The notes: generated by a model not told the origin, from the sequence alone. Positions 1-6,793 are shown, counted from the first letter of the stretch. The stretch: DNA of 11,277 bases from Acidobacteriaceae bacterium (GCA_030049955.1 JASIJX010000006.1:1-11277), one strand, 5' to 3'. Numbers and translations are program-made.

Positions 1-720
1 GTCGCGGAAGGCGTCGAGCGCAGTGAGCGGGCCCTTGAGAGGACCAAGGATGGTGCCGGCGGGAACGATGGGTGGGGCTGCTTCGATGGAAAGACCGAGC
101 GCGCGGAAGACTTCGTGATCCCAGCCACAGGTTTTGAGGTTGACGAGGCCAGAGTGGCTGGCGTTCGAGTACTCGGCCACGCGACGGCCGCTGAGCCAAT
201 AGAGAATGAACTCGGGGAACATGGCCCAGGGAGTGCGCGCGTCGATTCCGGCATCGCTGTCGGCCATGAGCTGGTAGACGGTGTTGATGCGCAGCGGCAG
301 TGCGCCAGTGCGCTGGTAGAGCTCGAATTCGGGAACGACGGCGTCGGCGCGTTCTTTTGCGGCAACTGTTCGCTCGTCGCGGTAGCAGAAGGGATCGCGG
401 AGTGCCGTCCCGTCTGGCGCGATGCGCACGTAATCCACCGACCAGCTATCGACGGCGATGGAGGCGATGCCTTCAGGCGCTTTGGCGGCGCATTTGCGCA
501 GGCCTTCTTCGAGGCCGGCGAGAATGGAGCTTAACGGCCAGTGGAGGCGGTCGCCGCTGCGAACAGGACCGTTGGGAATGCGGTGAACGAGTTCGACAGT
601 GGGATCGCTGCCGCCCCGGACTGACGTGTCGCTAGCGCTCCAGCGAAGCAGGGAGACGCGGCAACTTTCCGCGCCGAGATCGATGGCGACGCGCGCAGGC
701 TCTGGCGCAAGATTGGGCAT
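1..720 (-). CDS. rhaB: Rhamnulokinase-like FGGY carbohydrate kinase, N-terminal half (partial)
   Basis: The frame starts at ATG 720 and stays open to position 1, giving 240 residues of a family usually near 480, so the C-terminal ATPase half lies outside. The N-terminal phosphate-loop motif AIDLGAESCR is at residues 12-21. The segments VDSWSVDYV (90-98), YQRTGALPLRINTVYQL (135-151) and EFILYWLSGRR...EYSNASHSGLVN (170-194) parallel E. coli RhaB closely (recalled alignment, not computed). RhaB is cytoplasmic and phosphorylates L-rhamnulose with ATP to L-rhamnulose 1-phosphate. GGAGAG lies about 10 bases before the start. The gene follows marR on the same strand after a 126-base gap. Other FGGY kinases (fuculokinase, xylulokinase) are possible, but the sugar-domain motifs favour rhamnulokinase. 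Confidence 0.85.
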   Translation of the reverse strand, partial: MPNLAPEPARVAIDLGAESCRVSLLRWSASDTSVRGGSDPTVELVHRIPNGPVRSGDRLHWPLSSILAGLEEGLRKCAAKAPEGIASIAVDSWSVDYVRIAPDGTALRDPFCYRDERTVAAKERADAVVPEFELYQRTGALPLRINTVYQLMADSDAGIDARTPWAMFPEFILYWLSGRRVAEYSNASHSGLVNLKTCGWDHEVFRALGLSIEAAPPIVPAGTILGPLKGPLTALDAFRD

Positions 721-767
721 AAACCGTTGGCTCTCCGAACGAAAGCCATTTTAACGGAATTGAGGAG

Positions 768-790
768 GCGCTGGCTCTGACTGGCAGCGC
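768..790 (-). other. Inverted repeat between marR and the kinase gene
   Basis: GCGCTG (768-773) and CAGCGC (785-790) form a perfect 6-bp stem with an 11-base loop. It lies 57 bases after the marR stop and 48 bases before the kinase start. No T-run follows on the minus strand, so it is not a classical intrinsic terminator. In GC-rich DNA a 6-bp stem may be chance. Nothing else was recognised in the 126-base gap. Confidence 0.3.
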
Positions 791-846
791 ATTCGACTCA
801 GTCGTGTGGCTCGTGCTCGAGAGCGTGCGTGCTGAGAATCGGGCCT

Positions 847-1335
847 TCAGGCGTTGATGTGCTTTGCAATGGCGGCTTTTTTCACGGCCGCATGTTCGGC
901 GGGTAACTCGCAAGTTTGCCACAGGCCGCGCAATTGCTTCGCCTCTTCGTAATGCAGACGGTTCAGCCCGGCAAGAATCTTCTCACCGGCCGGCGTGAGC
1001 GAAACATTGACTACGCGGCGATCGGCTGCGTCCTGCGTTCTGATCACCAGACCGCTGTGCACTGCGCGCTCCACGAGACCCACAACCGAGTGGTGCCGCT
1101 CCTGGAGAAACTCGGCGAGCTCGGAGATGGTGGCCGAGCCGCGCCCGGTAAAGCCTTGTACGCCGAGTATCAACTGATGCTGCTGCGGCGTGATGCCATA
1201 ATCGCGGGCGGCAAGCTCGCTGAAGCGGAGAAACTTGCGCAGGCCATAGCGAAACTGCGCCAGTTCGCGCACCATTTGCGGAGAATAGAACTCGCTGGCT
1301 AAGGCTCTAACGGAGGCTCTTGCTCTGCCATTCAT
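847..1335 (-). CDS. MarR-family winged-helix transcriptional regulator
   Basis: This 162-residue protein has a typical MarR length. A dimerisation helix region comes first (about 21-45, MVRELAQFRYGLRKFLRFSE). The winged helix-turn-helix follows at about 66-116, with recognition-helix segment LQERHHSVVGLVERA and the wing signature DAADRRVVNVSLTPAGE (102-118). The 'GITPQQHQLIL' and 'RHHSVVGLV' wording matches a MarR subgroup common in soil bacteria. MarR proteins are dimeric DNA-binding regulators, often released by small ligands; this one's ligand cannot be read from sequence. ATG 1335 has no clear Shine-Dalgarno and lies only a few bases below a likely -10 box. ATG 1275 is an alternative start that keeps the whole domain. 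The gene is divergent from the CLC pair across a 75-base gap, so control of that pair and of itself is likely but inferred. Confidence 0.9.
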   Translation of the reverse strand: MNGRARASVRALASEFYSPQMVRELAQFRYGLRKFLRFSELAARDYGITPQQHQLILGVQGFTGRGSATISELAEFLQERHHSVVGLVERAVHSGLVIRTQDAADRRVVNVSLTPAGEKILAGLNRLHYEEAKQLRGLWQTCELPAEHAAVKKAAIAKHINA

Positions 1336-1376
1336 ATCGTATTAAGATAATATCGCGGTGTGATATAGATTTGCAA
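1320..1376. promoter_or_regulatory. Divergent marR / CLC control region with imperfect palindrome
   Basis: An imperfect palindrome at 1334-1353 pairs half-sites ATATCGTATT and AAGATAATAT, with 7 of 10 positions symmetric. This is a size and AT-richness typical of MarR operators. On the minus strand TTGCAA (1371-1376) lies 18 bases before TATTAT (1347-1352), a good sigma-70-type promoter for marR. On the plus strand TTGCTC (1320-1325) lies 18 bases before TAAGAT (1344-1349), a weaker candidate for the CLC genes. Both candidate -10 boxes lie inside the palindrome, so a bound MarR dimer would block both. The positions are read directly; the regulatory role is inference. Confidence 0.45.
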
Positions 1377-1410
1377 GCCGCCAAAACTAACGCGAGAGGC
1401 ATTTTTTCAA

Positions 1411-3231
1411 TTGAATAAACCGGGAAGACAGGCAGAGATAAAGCGTCCCTCCGGCGGATTTTTTTCGCACCCGTTGATTCGCAGATATATTCCTCTGGTT
1501 CATGAGGATTTGACGGCCGTCTATGCGCGCGACCTGCGCAAATGGCTGGTGATTGCTCCGATTATTGGCGCGGTCACAGGGCTGGTGATTACGGCGATCG
1601 CCATCATCATCCTGCATAAAATGTGGCCGCCGATCCTCAATTATTATCTGCATCATCATTGGATGATCGTTCCCGGGCTGCTACTGGGCTTTATTGCGAC
1701 CGGCCTGATCATGCAATTCTGCACGCCGGATCCGGACGAACACTCGACCGAGGAGATTATCCGCTCGTACCACGAGCACCAGGGCGAAATCGAGATGCGA
1801 CCGTTTTGGCCAAAGCTGCTGGCGGCCATCACGACCGTGGGCTTTGGAGGCAGCGCGGCGCTCGAGGGGCCGAGCATTTACGGCGGCGGCGCGATTGGCT
1901 CCTGGTTGTGGACGAAGCTGCGGCGCAGCCGCTGGCTCACTCTCGACGCGCGCGACCGGCGCATCATGCTCATTTGCGGCGCAGCGGCGGGCATGTCGGC
2001 CGTATTCCGCGCGCCGCTGACCGGCATCGTGTTTTCGCTCGAGATGCCCTATAAGGACGATCTGGCGCACGAAGCGCTGCTGCCGTCACTGATCGCCTCA
2101 GTGGTTTCGTTTATGACGCTGAGCGCATTTTTGGGCAGCGCTCCGCTGTTTGATTTTGCCAGCGGCATATCCTTCACGCGGCGCGACCTGGTGTGGTGCG
2201 CGCTGCTGGGCCTGATCATCGGCCTGATCGGCATGGCGTTCGTGGTCACCTTTCGCCGCGCGCGGGCCTTCTGCGTGTCGGCGCCTGTGCCGCACTGGGT
2301 GAAGCTCGCTGTAGGCGGTTTGCTGACCGGACTGTGCGGCGTTGCGTTCCTCCACTACTATCCTGGGCAGTTGGTTCCCCTCGGCGCGAACTATGAAGCA
2401 GTGGGGCTGATCCTCGGCCATTCGCACACGAGCCTGGAACTGGTATGGTTCGGAGTGCTCAAGATGGCGGCGACGATTTTTTCGCTCGGCTGCGGAGGCG
2501 TGAGTGCCATGTTCGTGCCGCTGTTCCTCACCGGCGGATCGTTCGGCCTGGCGTTCGCGCAGACCATCGTGCACAGCTCTACGCCGGAGCTCTACGCGGC
2601 GGTGGGCATGGCGGCCTTTATCGCGGCGGGGTATAAGGCTCCGCTGGCCGCGGTGGTCTTTGTTGCCGAAGCGACGGGCGGGCACGCGTTCATTATTCCT
2701 GCGCTGGTTGGCGCTGCGGTGGCTTACGCAGTCTCCGGCGATGCTTCGGCCTCCGGCGATCAACGGCTGCACGAAGGCATCAAGGTGCAGGAGCTGCATG
2801 GCATTGCAGTGAAGGAACTGATGCAGCAGCAGTTGATTACGGTTTCATCATCGCTGACGCTGCGCGAGTTTGCACAGACGCTGTCGCCGCATGAACATCA
2901 CGAAATCTTCCCGGTGTTCGATGGCGACCACCTGCTGGGCACATGCAGCCTGTGGGCGATGAGCCAGGTGCCTCCGGAAAAGTGGGGCACAATGCGCGTG
3001 GAAGAGATTACCGACAAGCGCGTGCACAGAGTCACTCCAGATGCCGATGTGACCGAAGCGCTGCGCCTGCTGCTGGGCACCCATATGCAGCCAATGCTGG
3101 TGGTGGTAGTGGAGAATCACCGCATTATCGGCATCGTAACGAAGACGGATATTCTGCACGCGCTGCGGTTGCGGAAGCCGAATTCGCCAGACGAGAGCGA
3201 AGTTGCGGAAGTGTATATGAACGCCGTGTAA
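1411..3231 (+). CDS. CLC-family chloride channel/transporter with CBS pair (first of tandem pair)
   Basis: This 606-residue protein has a CLC membrane domain (about 40-445) and two CBS domains (about 466-520 and 526-586). CLC proteins are homodimeric inner-membrane anion channels or Cl-/H+ exchangers; CBS pairs often bind adenine nucleotides and gate the pore. Selectivity loops visible are EHSTEEIIRSYH (110-121, in place of GSGIP), SAALEGPSIYGGG (148-160, external gating glutamate E152) and GGVSAMFVP (362-370). By alignment from memory the position of ClcA Glu203 is M212 (FSLEMPY), and the region of Tyr445 (SASGDQ, 446-451) has no tyrosine. The start is TTG 1411, with GAGAGG at 1394-1399, 11 bases upstream. 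The first in-frame ATG (codon 71) would cut into the first helix, so TTG is preferred. It is probably co-transcribed with the next CLC gene and may be repressed by the divergent MarR. Confidence 0.93.
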   Translation: MNKPGRQAEIKRPSGGFFSHPLIRRYIPLVHEDLTAVYARDLRKWLVIAPIIGAVTGLVITAIAIIILHKMWPPILNYYLHHHWMIVPGLLLGFIATGLIMQFCTPDPDEHSTEEIIRSYHEHQGEIEMRPFWPKLLAAITTVGFGGSAALEGPSIYGGGAIGSWLWTKLRRSRWLTLDARDRRIMLICGAAAGMSAVFRAPLTGIVFSLEMPYKDDLAHEALLPSLIASVVSFMTLSAFLGSAPLFDFASGISFTRRDLVWCALLGLIIGLIGMAFVVTFRRARAFCVSAPVPHWVKLAVGGLLTGLCGVAFLHYYPGQLVPLGANYEAVGLILGHSHTSLELVWFGVLKMAATIFSLGCGGVSAMFVPLFLTGGSFGLAFAQTIVHSSTPELYAAVGMAAFIAAGYKAPLAAVVFVAEATGGHAFIIPALVGAAVAYAVSGDASASGDQRLHEGIKVQELHGIAVKELMQQQLITVSSSLTLREFAQTLSPHEHHEIFPVFDGDHLLGTCSLWAMSQVPPEKWGTMRVEEITDKRVHRVTPDADVTEALRLLLGTHMQPMLVVVVENHRIIGIVTKTDILHALRLRKPNSPDESEVAEVYMNAV

Positions 3232-3241
3232 TGGATTCGAT

Positions 3242-3270
3242 GGCTTGCGGTCTTCGCCGGACCGCAAGCC
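3242..3270 (+). other. Perfect 11-bp hairpin between the two CLC genes
   Basis: GGCTTGCGGTC (3242-3252) and GACCGCAAGCC (3260-3270) are exact reverse complements around a 7-base loop, 10 bases after the first CLC stop. The next bases are GC-rich, with no T-run. It therefore looks more like an mRNA processing or stability stem, or a partial attenuator that lowers expression of the second gene, than an intrinsic terminator. The stem is seen directly; its role is inferred. Confidence 0.7.
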
Positions 3271-3294
3271 GGCCGGGCCGACGGCGGCAGCGAT

Positions 3295-3302
3295 AAAGGA
3301 GG
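3295..3302 (+). promoter_or_regulatory. Strong ribosome binding site of second CLC gene
   Basis: AAAGGAGG ends 4 bases before ATG 3307. It is a near-perfect anti-16S match and fixes this start. It is much stronger than the site of the first CLC gene, which uses TTG, so the two proteins may be made in unequal amounts. Confidence 0.85.
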
Positions 3303-3306
3303 TTCA

Positions 3307-5169
3307 ATGGCCGATCTCCCTGTTTCCGAACTTGCGACAAGCACAGAGGTGTTTTCGCATGACAAGGGGCAATTCGGCATCGCGCTCGAGCCGCAGGTGG
3401 TGAAGATCTGCGGCTACGCGCTGATCGTCGGCGCTATCGGCGGCCTGGTGGCGCAGGGGCTCATTGAGCTGATCTACTTCTTCACCAACATGTTCTTCTA
3501 TGGCCGTATCTCATTCACCCAGGTCTATCCCACCAACAATCACCTTGGGCTTTGGGTAATTTTGATTCCGGCCATCGGCGGACTGGTGGTGGGCCTGCTG
3601 ATCTATTTCTTTGAGCCGACACTGAAGGGCCACGGGATTCCTGAAGCCATGGAAGCTGTGCTGTTCGGCCACAGCCGCATGCGGCTGCGGGTAGCGATCC
3701 TGAAGCCGCTGGCGACAGCGCTGGCCATTGGCACGGGTGGGCCGTTCGGCGCCGAGGGGCCGATTATCCAGACGGGTGGCGCGATCGGCTCGCTGCTCGG
3801 CCAACGGCTGGGGCTTACGCCGTATTACCGGCGCGTGCTGCTGGCATCAGGAGCCGCTGCGGGAATGGCCGCGACGTTTACTGCGCCGCTGGCCGGAATC
3901 CTGGTGGCCATTGAACTGCTGCTGTTCGAATTGCGAGCGCGCTCGTTCATCCCCGTGGCGCTTGCTGCTTCAGTCGCCACCGGCGTGCGCGTTCACTTTG
4001 CCGGATGGGCGCCGCTGTTCCCGATGCCCGCGTACAAGATCACCGGCATGCGAGAGCTTTGGCTGTTCGCCCTGATGGGAATTTTGATGGGCATCGTCGG
4101 CATCATTATGATCCGCGTGCTCTCGTGGCTCGAGGATTTCTTTGATGAGCTGCCCATCAAATATGCGGCCATATGGTGTCCGGTGATCGGCGCCGTCATC
4201 CTTGGCGTCATCGGGTACTTCTATCCCCGCGCATTCGGGACGAGCTACGACACGATCCGCGACATGCTCAACGATCGCATGGGCGTGGGCGGCCTCATCG
4301 GCGCATCCGTGGCCAAGTTCTGGGCGCTGGTGATCTCGCTCGGCTCGGGGACAACGGGCGGCGTGTTTGCGCCCTCGCTGGTGGTGGGCGGCGGACTGGG
4401 CGCGGTCTTCGGCATGGCGTTTAAGCACATGCTGCCGACACTGGTGAGCGATCCCGGATTTTACTCGCTTGTTGCCATGGCCGCGGTGTTTGGAGGAATT
4501 GCGCGCGCGCCGTTCACCAGCATCGTGTTTCTCTTCGAGTTGAGCCACAATCCCAATTCGCTGCTGCCGCTCATCATCTGCGTAATGATCTCGGATGGAT
4601 TTGTGCGCCTGTTCAGCCGCGATTCCATCATGACGGTCAAGCTGGTGAAGCGGGGCCTCATCATTCTGCAGGATTACTCCGTTCCCGTGCTGATGCGCGC
4701 GCGCATCGACCAGGTGATGCGCAAGCAGTTCGGAGTGGTGAAGGCGGACGAAGAGTTGCGGGCCGTCATCGAGAAGTTCGTCCCCGGCGAGATCGCGTTT
4801 ATCCCGGTGGTGAACTCCTCTGACGTGCTGGTCGGCATTGTGGAAGCGCACGATCTGCTGCGGATGGAGCCGCCCGACCACCACTTCACCATGCGCGAGC
4901 TGGCGCGGCAGGATTTCGTGATCGCCTACCCGGGTGAATCCGTAGACCGCGTGCATCGCGACATGATGCTGAAGAACGTGGAGAACGTGGTGGTGGTGGA
5001 GTCTTCGCGCAGCCTGAAACCTGTCGGCATCGTGCGCGCCAACGACATTCTCGAACTGCGCCGCTGGCTCCTCGAGGAAGAGACCGGCGAGCTGCGCAGA
5101 GCGACGCTCGATGAGCCGGAAGAAAGCCCGGGTGTAAAGCTGGCGGAGAAGCTGGAAGGAAAATCCTGA
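3307..5169 (+). CDS. CLC-family chloride channel/transporter with CBS pair (second of tandem pair)
   Basis: This 620-residue protein has a CLC membrane domain (about 33-445) followed by two CBS domains (about 463-520 and 525-595) and a charged tail. It would sit in the inner membrane and move Cl- or a similar anion. Motifs are closer to canonical than in its neighbour: GHGIPEAME (108-116), GAEGP (148-152, external gate E150) and GGVFAP (351-356). The ClcA Glu203 position reads as leucine (L204 in VAIELLL), and the Tyr445 position as methionine (M442 in DSIMTVKL, where related proteins usually have SIYT). The two CLC proteins differ in motifs and loop lengths, so they are divergent paralogues and not a recent duplication. 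It lies 75 bases after the first CLC gene, across a hairpin, and converges on queD. Confidence 0.95.
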   Translation: MADLPVSELATSTEVFSHDKGQFGIALEPQVVKICGYALIVGAIGGLVAQGLIELIYFFTNMFFYGRISFTQVYPTNNHLGLWVILIPAIGGLVVGLLIYFFEPTLKGHGIPEAMEAVLFGHSRMRLRVAILKPLATALAIGTGGPFGAEGPIIQTGGAIGSLLGQRLGLTPYYRRVLLASGAAAGMAATFTAPLAGILVAIELLLFELRARSFIPVALAASVATGVRVHFAGWAPLFPMPAYKITGMRELWLFALMGILMGIVGIIMIRVLSWLEDFFDELPIKYAAIWCPVIGAVILGVIGYFYPRAFGTSYDTIRDMLNDRMGVGGLIGASVAKFWALVISLGSGTTGGVFAPSLVVGGGLGAVFGMAFKHMLPTLVSDPGFYSLVAMAAVFGGIARAPFTSIVFLFELSHNPNSLLPLIICVMISDGFVRLFSRDSIMTVKLVKRGLIILQDYSVPVLMRARIDQVMRKQFGVVKADEELRAVIEKFVPGEIAFIPVVNSSDVLVGIVEAHDLLRMEPPDHHFTMRELARQDFVIAYPGESVDRVHRDMMLKNVENVVVVESSRSLKPVGIVRANDILELRRWLLEEETGELRRATLDEPEESPGVKLAEKLEGKS

Positions 5170-5203
5170 GATTGGGCCGGGTGTGATGCAACGACAGAGA
5201 CGG

Positions 5204-5220
5204 ACCTATTCGTAATAGGT
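5204..5220. other. Perfect 7-bp hairpin at the CLC/queD convergent junction
   Basis: ACCTATT (5204-5210) and AATAGGT (5214-5220) form a perfect stem with a 3-base loop. It overlaps the last codons and stop of queD and lies 34 bases after the CLC stop. It may act on both convergent transcripts, but neither side has a T-run, so terminator function is uncertain. Confidence 0.45.
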
Positions 5221-5583
5221 GGCTGTGGTCGTGTCGGTCTCCCAGATAGTGCAGTCCTTCACGCGCACGCGGCCGGAGGTCATGCCGTCGAGCTGCTTAT
5301 TGGTCTCGTCGTAGAAGAATTTGGCCAGGTTTTCGGCCGAGGGGTTGATCGTGGTGAATGGTTCGAGATCGTTCAGCATCTGGTGGTCGATGCGCTCGAT
5401 CACCGGCTTCATCACCTGTTTAAGCAGCTTGAAGTCGAGCAGCAGCCCTGCCCCGTCCAGCGTAGAGCCGGCGAGCGTTACGCGCACCTTGTAGTTATGG
5501 CCGTGCGGGTTTTCGCACTTGCCGCGGTAGTTGCGCAGAAAATGTCCGGAGGAAAATCCAGCCTCCACGGTGACTTCGTACAT
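5206..5583 (-). CDS. queD: 6-carboxy-5,6,7,8-tetrahydropterin synthase (QueD / PTPS family)
   Basis: QueD converts 7,8-dihydroneopterin triphosphate to 6-carboxytetrahydropterin, the second step towards preQ0 and queuosine in tRNA. Numbering from an upstream in-frame TTG (5595), it shows the zinc histidines H18, H31 and H33 (in SSGHFL and CENPHGHN), catalytic C27, the D70-H71 pair in IDHQMLND, and E119 in the terminal WET. All are at the spacing of E. coli QueD. ATG 5583 is chosen as start (125 residues). AAGGA abuts the TTG directly and so cannot serve it, but lies 12 bases before the ATG; a 129-residue form from TTG remains possible. No other queuosine genes are in view. Eukaryote-type 6-pyruvoyl-tetrahydropterin synthase activity is a less likely alternative. 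Confidence 0.92.
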   Translation of the reverse strand: MYEVTVEAGFSSGHFLRNYRGKCENPHGHNYKVRVTLAGSTLDGAGLLLDFKLLKQVMKPVIERIDHQMLNDLEPFTTINPSAENLAKFFYDETNKQLDGMTSGRVRVKDCTIWETDTTTATYYE

Positions 5584-5685
5584 CGGCTCAGCCAATCCTT
5601 GTCCCGATCTGGGATGGAGCGGAAAGCTCCCATATCTTTAATTTTAACCGGGATTCTGTCCGGGGTTTTTTACCGGGAGCGGCGC

Positions 5686-5949
5686 TTACAGGTCGCGATT
5701 ACGCCGCCTGCGCCGCGCGTCATGGCGCGCCTGCTCGTTGCGCCGTTCCACCTGCTCAAAAAGATTGGTCATGATGCCGATGAAGGCACACACCAGCCCG
5801 CAGAGAAGGAAGACGGTGGCGATAGTCCGCCAGAGCGAGCCGTTTGCCGGCAGCCCTGGCTGAAAGCTTGATGGCACGAGCGTCATGCAGCCGGCAATAA
5901 GCGCGAACAGAAGCAGCGTGCCGGCGAGAATGTAGAAGTTGCGCGACAT
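5686..5949 (-). CDS. Small two-helix membrane protein of unknown function
   Basis: This 87-residue protein is not recognised as any family. Two hydrophobic segments lie at about residues 5-25 and 42-64, joined by a short Pro/Gly-rich loop. A strongly basic tail follows (69-85, with five consecutive arginines), which predicts a cytoplasmic C-terminus. LIAGC at 17-21 resembles a lipobox, but the n-region has one charge and a second helix follows, so lipidation is doubtful. The ATG start at 5949 has only weak ribosome-binding sequence. The gene lies between pncA and queD on the same strand (gaps 105 and 102 bases). Hydrophobic, biased composition in a coherent frame supports a real gene. Confidence 0.6.
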   Translation of the reverse strand: MSRNFYILAGTLLLFALIAGCMTLVPSSFQPGLPANGSLWRTIATVFLLCGLVCAFIGIMTNLFEQVERRNEQARHDARRRRRNRDL

Positions 5950-6000
5950 AATTGGCGAGCAGAATCAGCAGGCAGTCCCTTCTTCGATTCTACGCGTTAC

Positions 6001-6054
6001 GGCAGTGACAATAGCCGCCTGCCAGAAACGGCTGTGGTGGTTTCTGCCCACAGC
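6001..6054 (-). other. Cluster of overlapping inverted repeats directly after pncA
   Basis: Three stems share this 54-base stretch: CAGAAAC (6023-6029) with GTTTCTG (6040-6046), GCTGTGG (6031-6037) with CCACAGC (6048-6054), and GGCAG (6001-6005) with CTGCC (6019-6023). The first two are interleaved, so they form either alternative hairpins or a compact pseudoknot. They begin at the base next to the pncA stop codon. No T-run follows. They could be a 3' end stabiliser, a Rho-associated end, or a switch before the small membrane protein. The complementarity is certain; the role is not. Confidence 0.6.
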
Positions 6055-6693
6055 TCAGCGAAAAACTTCCGCCGTCTCTACAACCTCGACGCCGGCGTTG
6101 GCGAACTGTGCTTCCATGTCCGCTAGCGAGCCGTGAAGGTCGATGGCGCGGCAGGCATCGCGGACCACAACCGCGGCTACGCCCAGCCTGCGCGCGTCGA
6201 GCGCCGAGTATGCTACGCAATAGTCGTAGGCGAGGCCGGCAAGGAAGATGCGCTTGAGACCGCGCTCGCGCAGGTAGCTCGCCAGTCCGGTGGGCGTTAC
6301 CCGGTCATTCTCAAAGAACGCGGAGTAGGAGTCGAGGTCGCGGCGATAGCCCTTGCGCAGAATCAGCTCTGCCTGTGGCAAATGGAGCCGCGGATGAAAC
6401 TCTGCGCCGGATGTTCCCTGCACGCAGTGGATGGGCCATAGCGTCTGCGGACCATGCGCGGTCTGAATCGATTCGTAGGGGCGCTTGCCGGGATGGTTCG
6501 AGGCAAACGAGAAGTGATTGGCAGGATGCCAGTCCTGGGTGAGCAGGACGTGTTCTAAGCACGGCGCCATGCGGTGGATCGGATCGATCACCTCGTCGCC
6601 TCGATCGACTGCCAGCGCGCCCCCAGGACAGAAATCGTTCTGCACATCGACGACGAGAAGAGCGTCGCGCCCAGTCAATCTCATACTCCTCAT
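6055..6693 (-). CDS. pncA: Nicotinamidase (isochorismatase-fold)
   Basis: PncA hydrolyses nicotinamide to nicotinate and ammonia in the NAD salvage (Preiss-Handler) route in the cytoplasm. The 212-residue protein matches family length. It has catalytic D16 (VVDVQNDF), K114 (LRKGYRRDLDSYSAFF) and C159 (AYDYCVAYSALD). Metal ligands are seen as D54 and H56 in QDWHPANH and H89 in WPIHCVQGT. Segments CPGGALAV, SQ/TQDWHPANH and DSYSAFF agree with E. coli PncA. ATG 6693 is preferred; ATG 6684 is an alternative, as GAGGAG lies too close to it to help. Longer in-frame extension to 6780 is possible but does not resemble the family N-terminus. The leader contains two T6 tracts. It is divergent from the MFS gene. 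Confidence 0.94.
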   Translation of the reverse strand: MRSMRLTGRDALLVVDVQNDFCPGGALAVDRGDEVIDPIHRMAPCLEHVLLTQDWHPANHFSFASNHPGKRPYESIQTAHGPQTLWPIHCVQGTSGAEFHPRLHLPQAELILRKGYRRDLDSYSAFFENDRVTPTGLASYLRERGLKRIFLAGLAYDYCVAYSALDARRLGVAAVVVRDACRAIDLHGSLADMEAQFANAGVEVVETAEVFR

Positions 6694-6793
6694 TGTGCCA
6701 AAAAACAAAAAACAAGTTGTCCCGGCTTCGCGATAATTTGCTGCACAGGATTGCAATGCGGTTCGATTGCGCAGCAGCAATTAATCTTGTAGT
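6694..6793. promoter_or_regulatory. Divergent intergenic region pncA / MFS transporter
   Basis: This 100-base gap must hold promoters for both genes. It contains the palindrome ATTGCAAT (6750-6757), an inverted repeat ATTGC (6766-6770) / GCAAT (6777-6781), and GATTGC twice at 6749 and 6765, 16 bases apart. TAATCT (6782-6787) is a -10-like hexamer 6 bases before GTG 6794. No convincing -35 box was seen for either gene. Operator function is inferred only from symmetry and position. Confidence 0.35.

Noticed and set aside
115..534. Plus-strand frame of 139 residues at the left end
   Set aside because: The minus-strand kinase frame has clear family motifs through the same bases; the plus frame has none.
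1336..1410. Fluoride riboswitch or CLC-F (fluoride exporter) assignment for the CLC genes
   Set aside because: No fluoride aptamer signature is visible in the leader or in the gap between the genes. Both proteins carry a standard EGP gating loop and CBS pairs, unlike the CLC-F type.
2098..2799. Minus-strand frame of 233 residues in the first CLC gene
   Set aside because: Arg/His/Glu-rich antisense composition; it is a shadow of the CLC coding frame.
3970..4956. Long open frame on the minus strand (328 residues) inside the second CLC gene
   Set aside because: Its product is His/Arg/Asp/Glu-rich low-complexity sequence, typical of the antisense frame of a GC-rich gene, and the plus-strand CLC protein is unmistakable.
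3307..5169. Second CLC gene as a recent duplicate of the first
   Set aside because: The selectivity motifs, loop lengths and N-termini differ strongly, so the pair is an old or independently acquired association.
5641..5675. Intrinsic terminator near CCGGGATTCTGTCCGG with a following T6
   Set aside because: The stem is only 4 bp, and the T-run follows on the plus strand, where no gene ends; on the minus strand the tail is weak.
5584..5685. PreQ1 riboswitch in the queD leader
   Set aside because: The gap has a small stem (GGAGC/GCTCC at 5616-5630) and AT-rich bases, but not the preQ1 aptamer layout I would expect.
6694..6720. T6-G-T6 run in the pncA leader as a terminator
   Set aside because: No stable stem precedes it on the minus strand; it is more likely part of an AT-rich leader or promoter.
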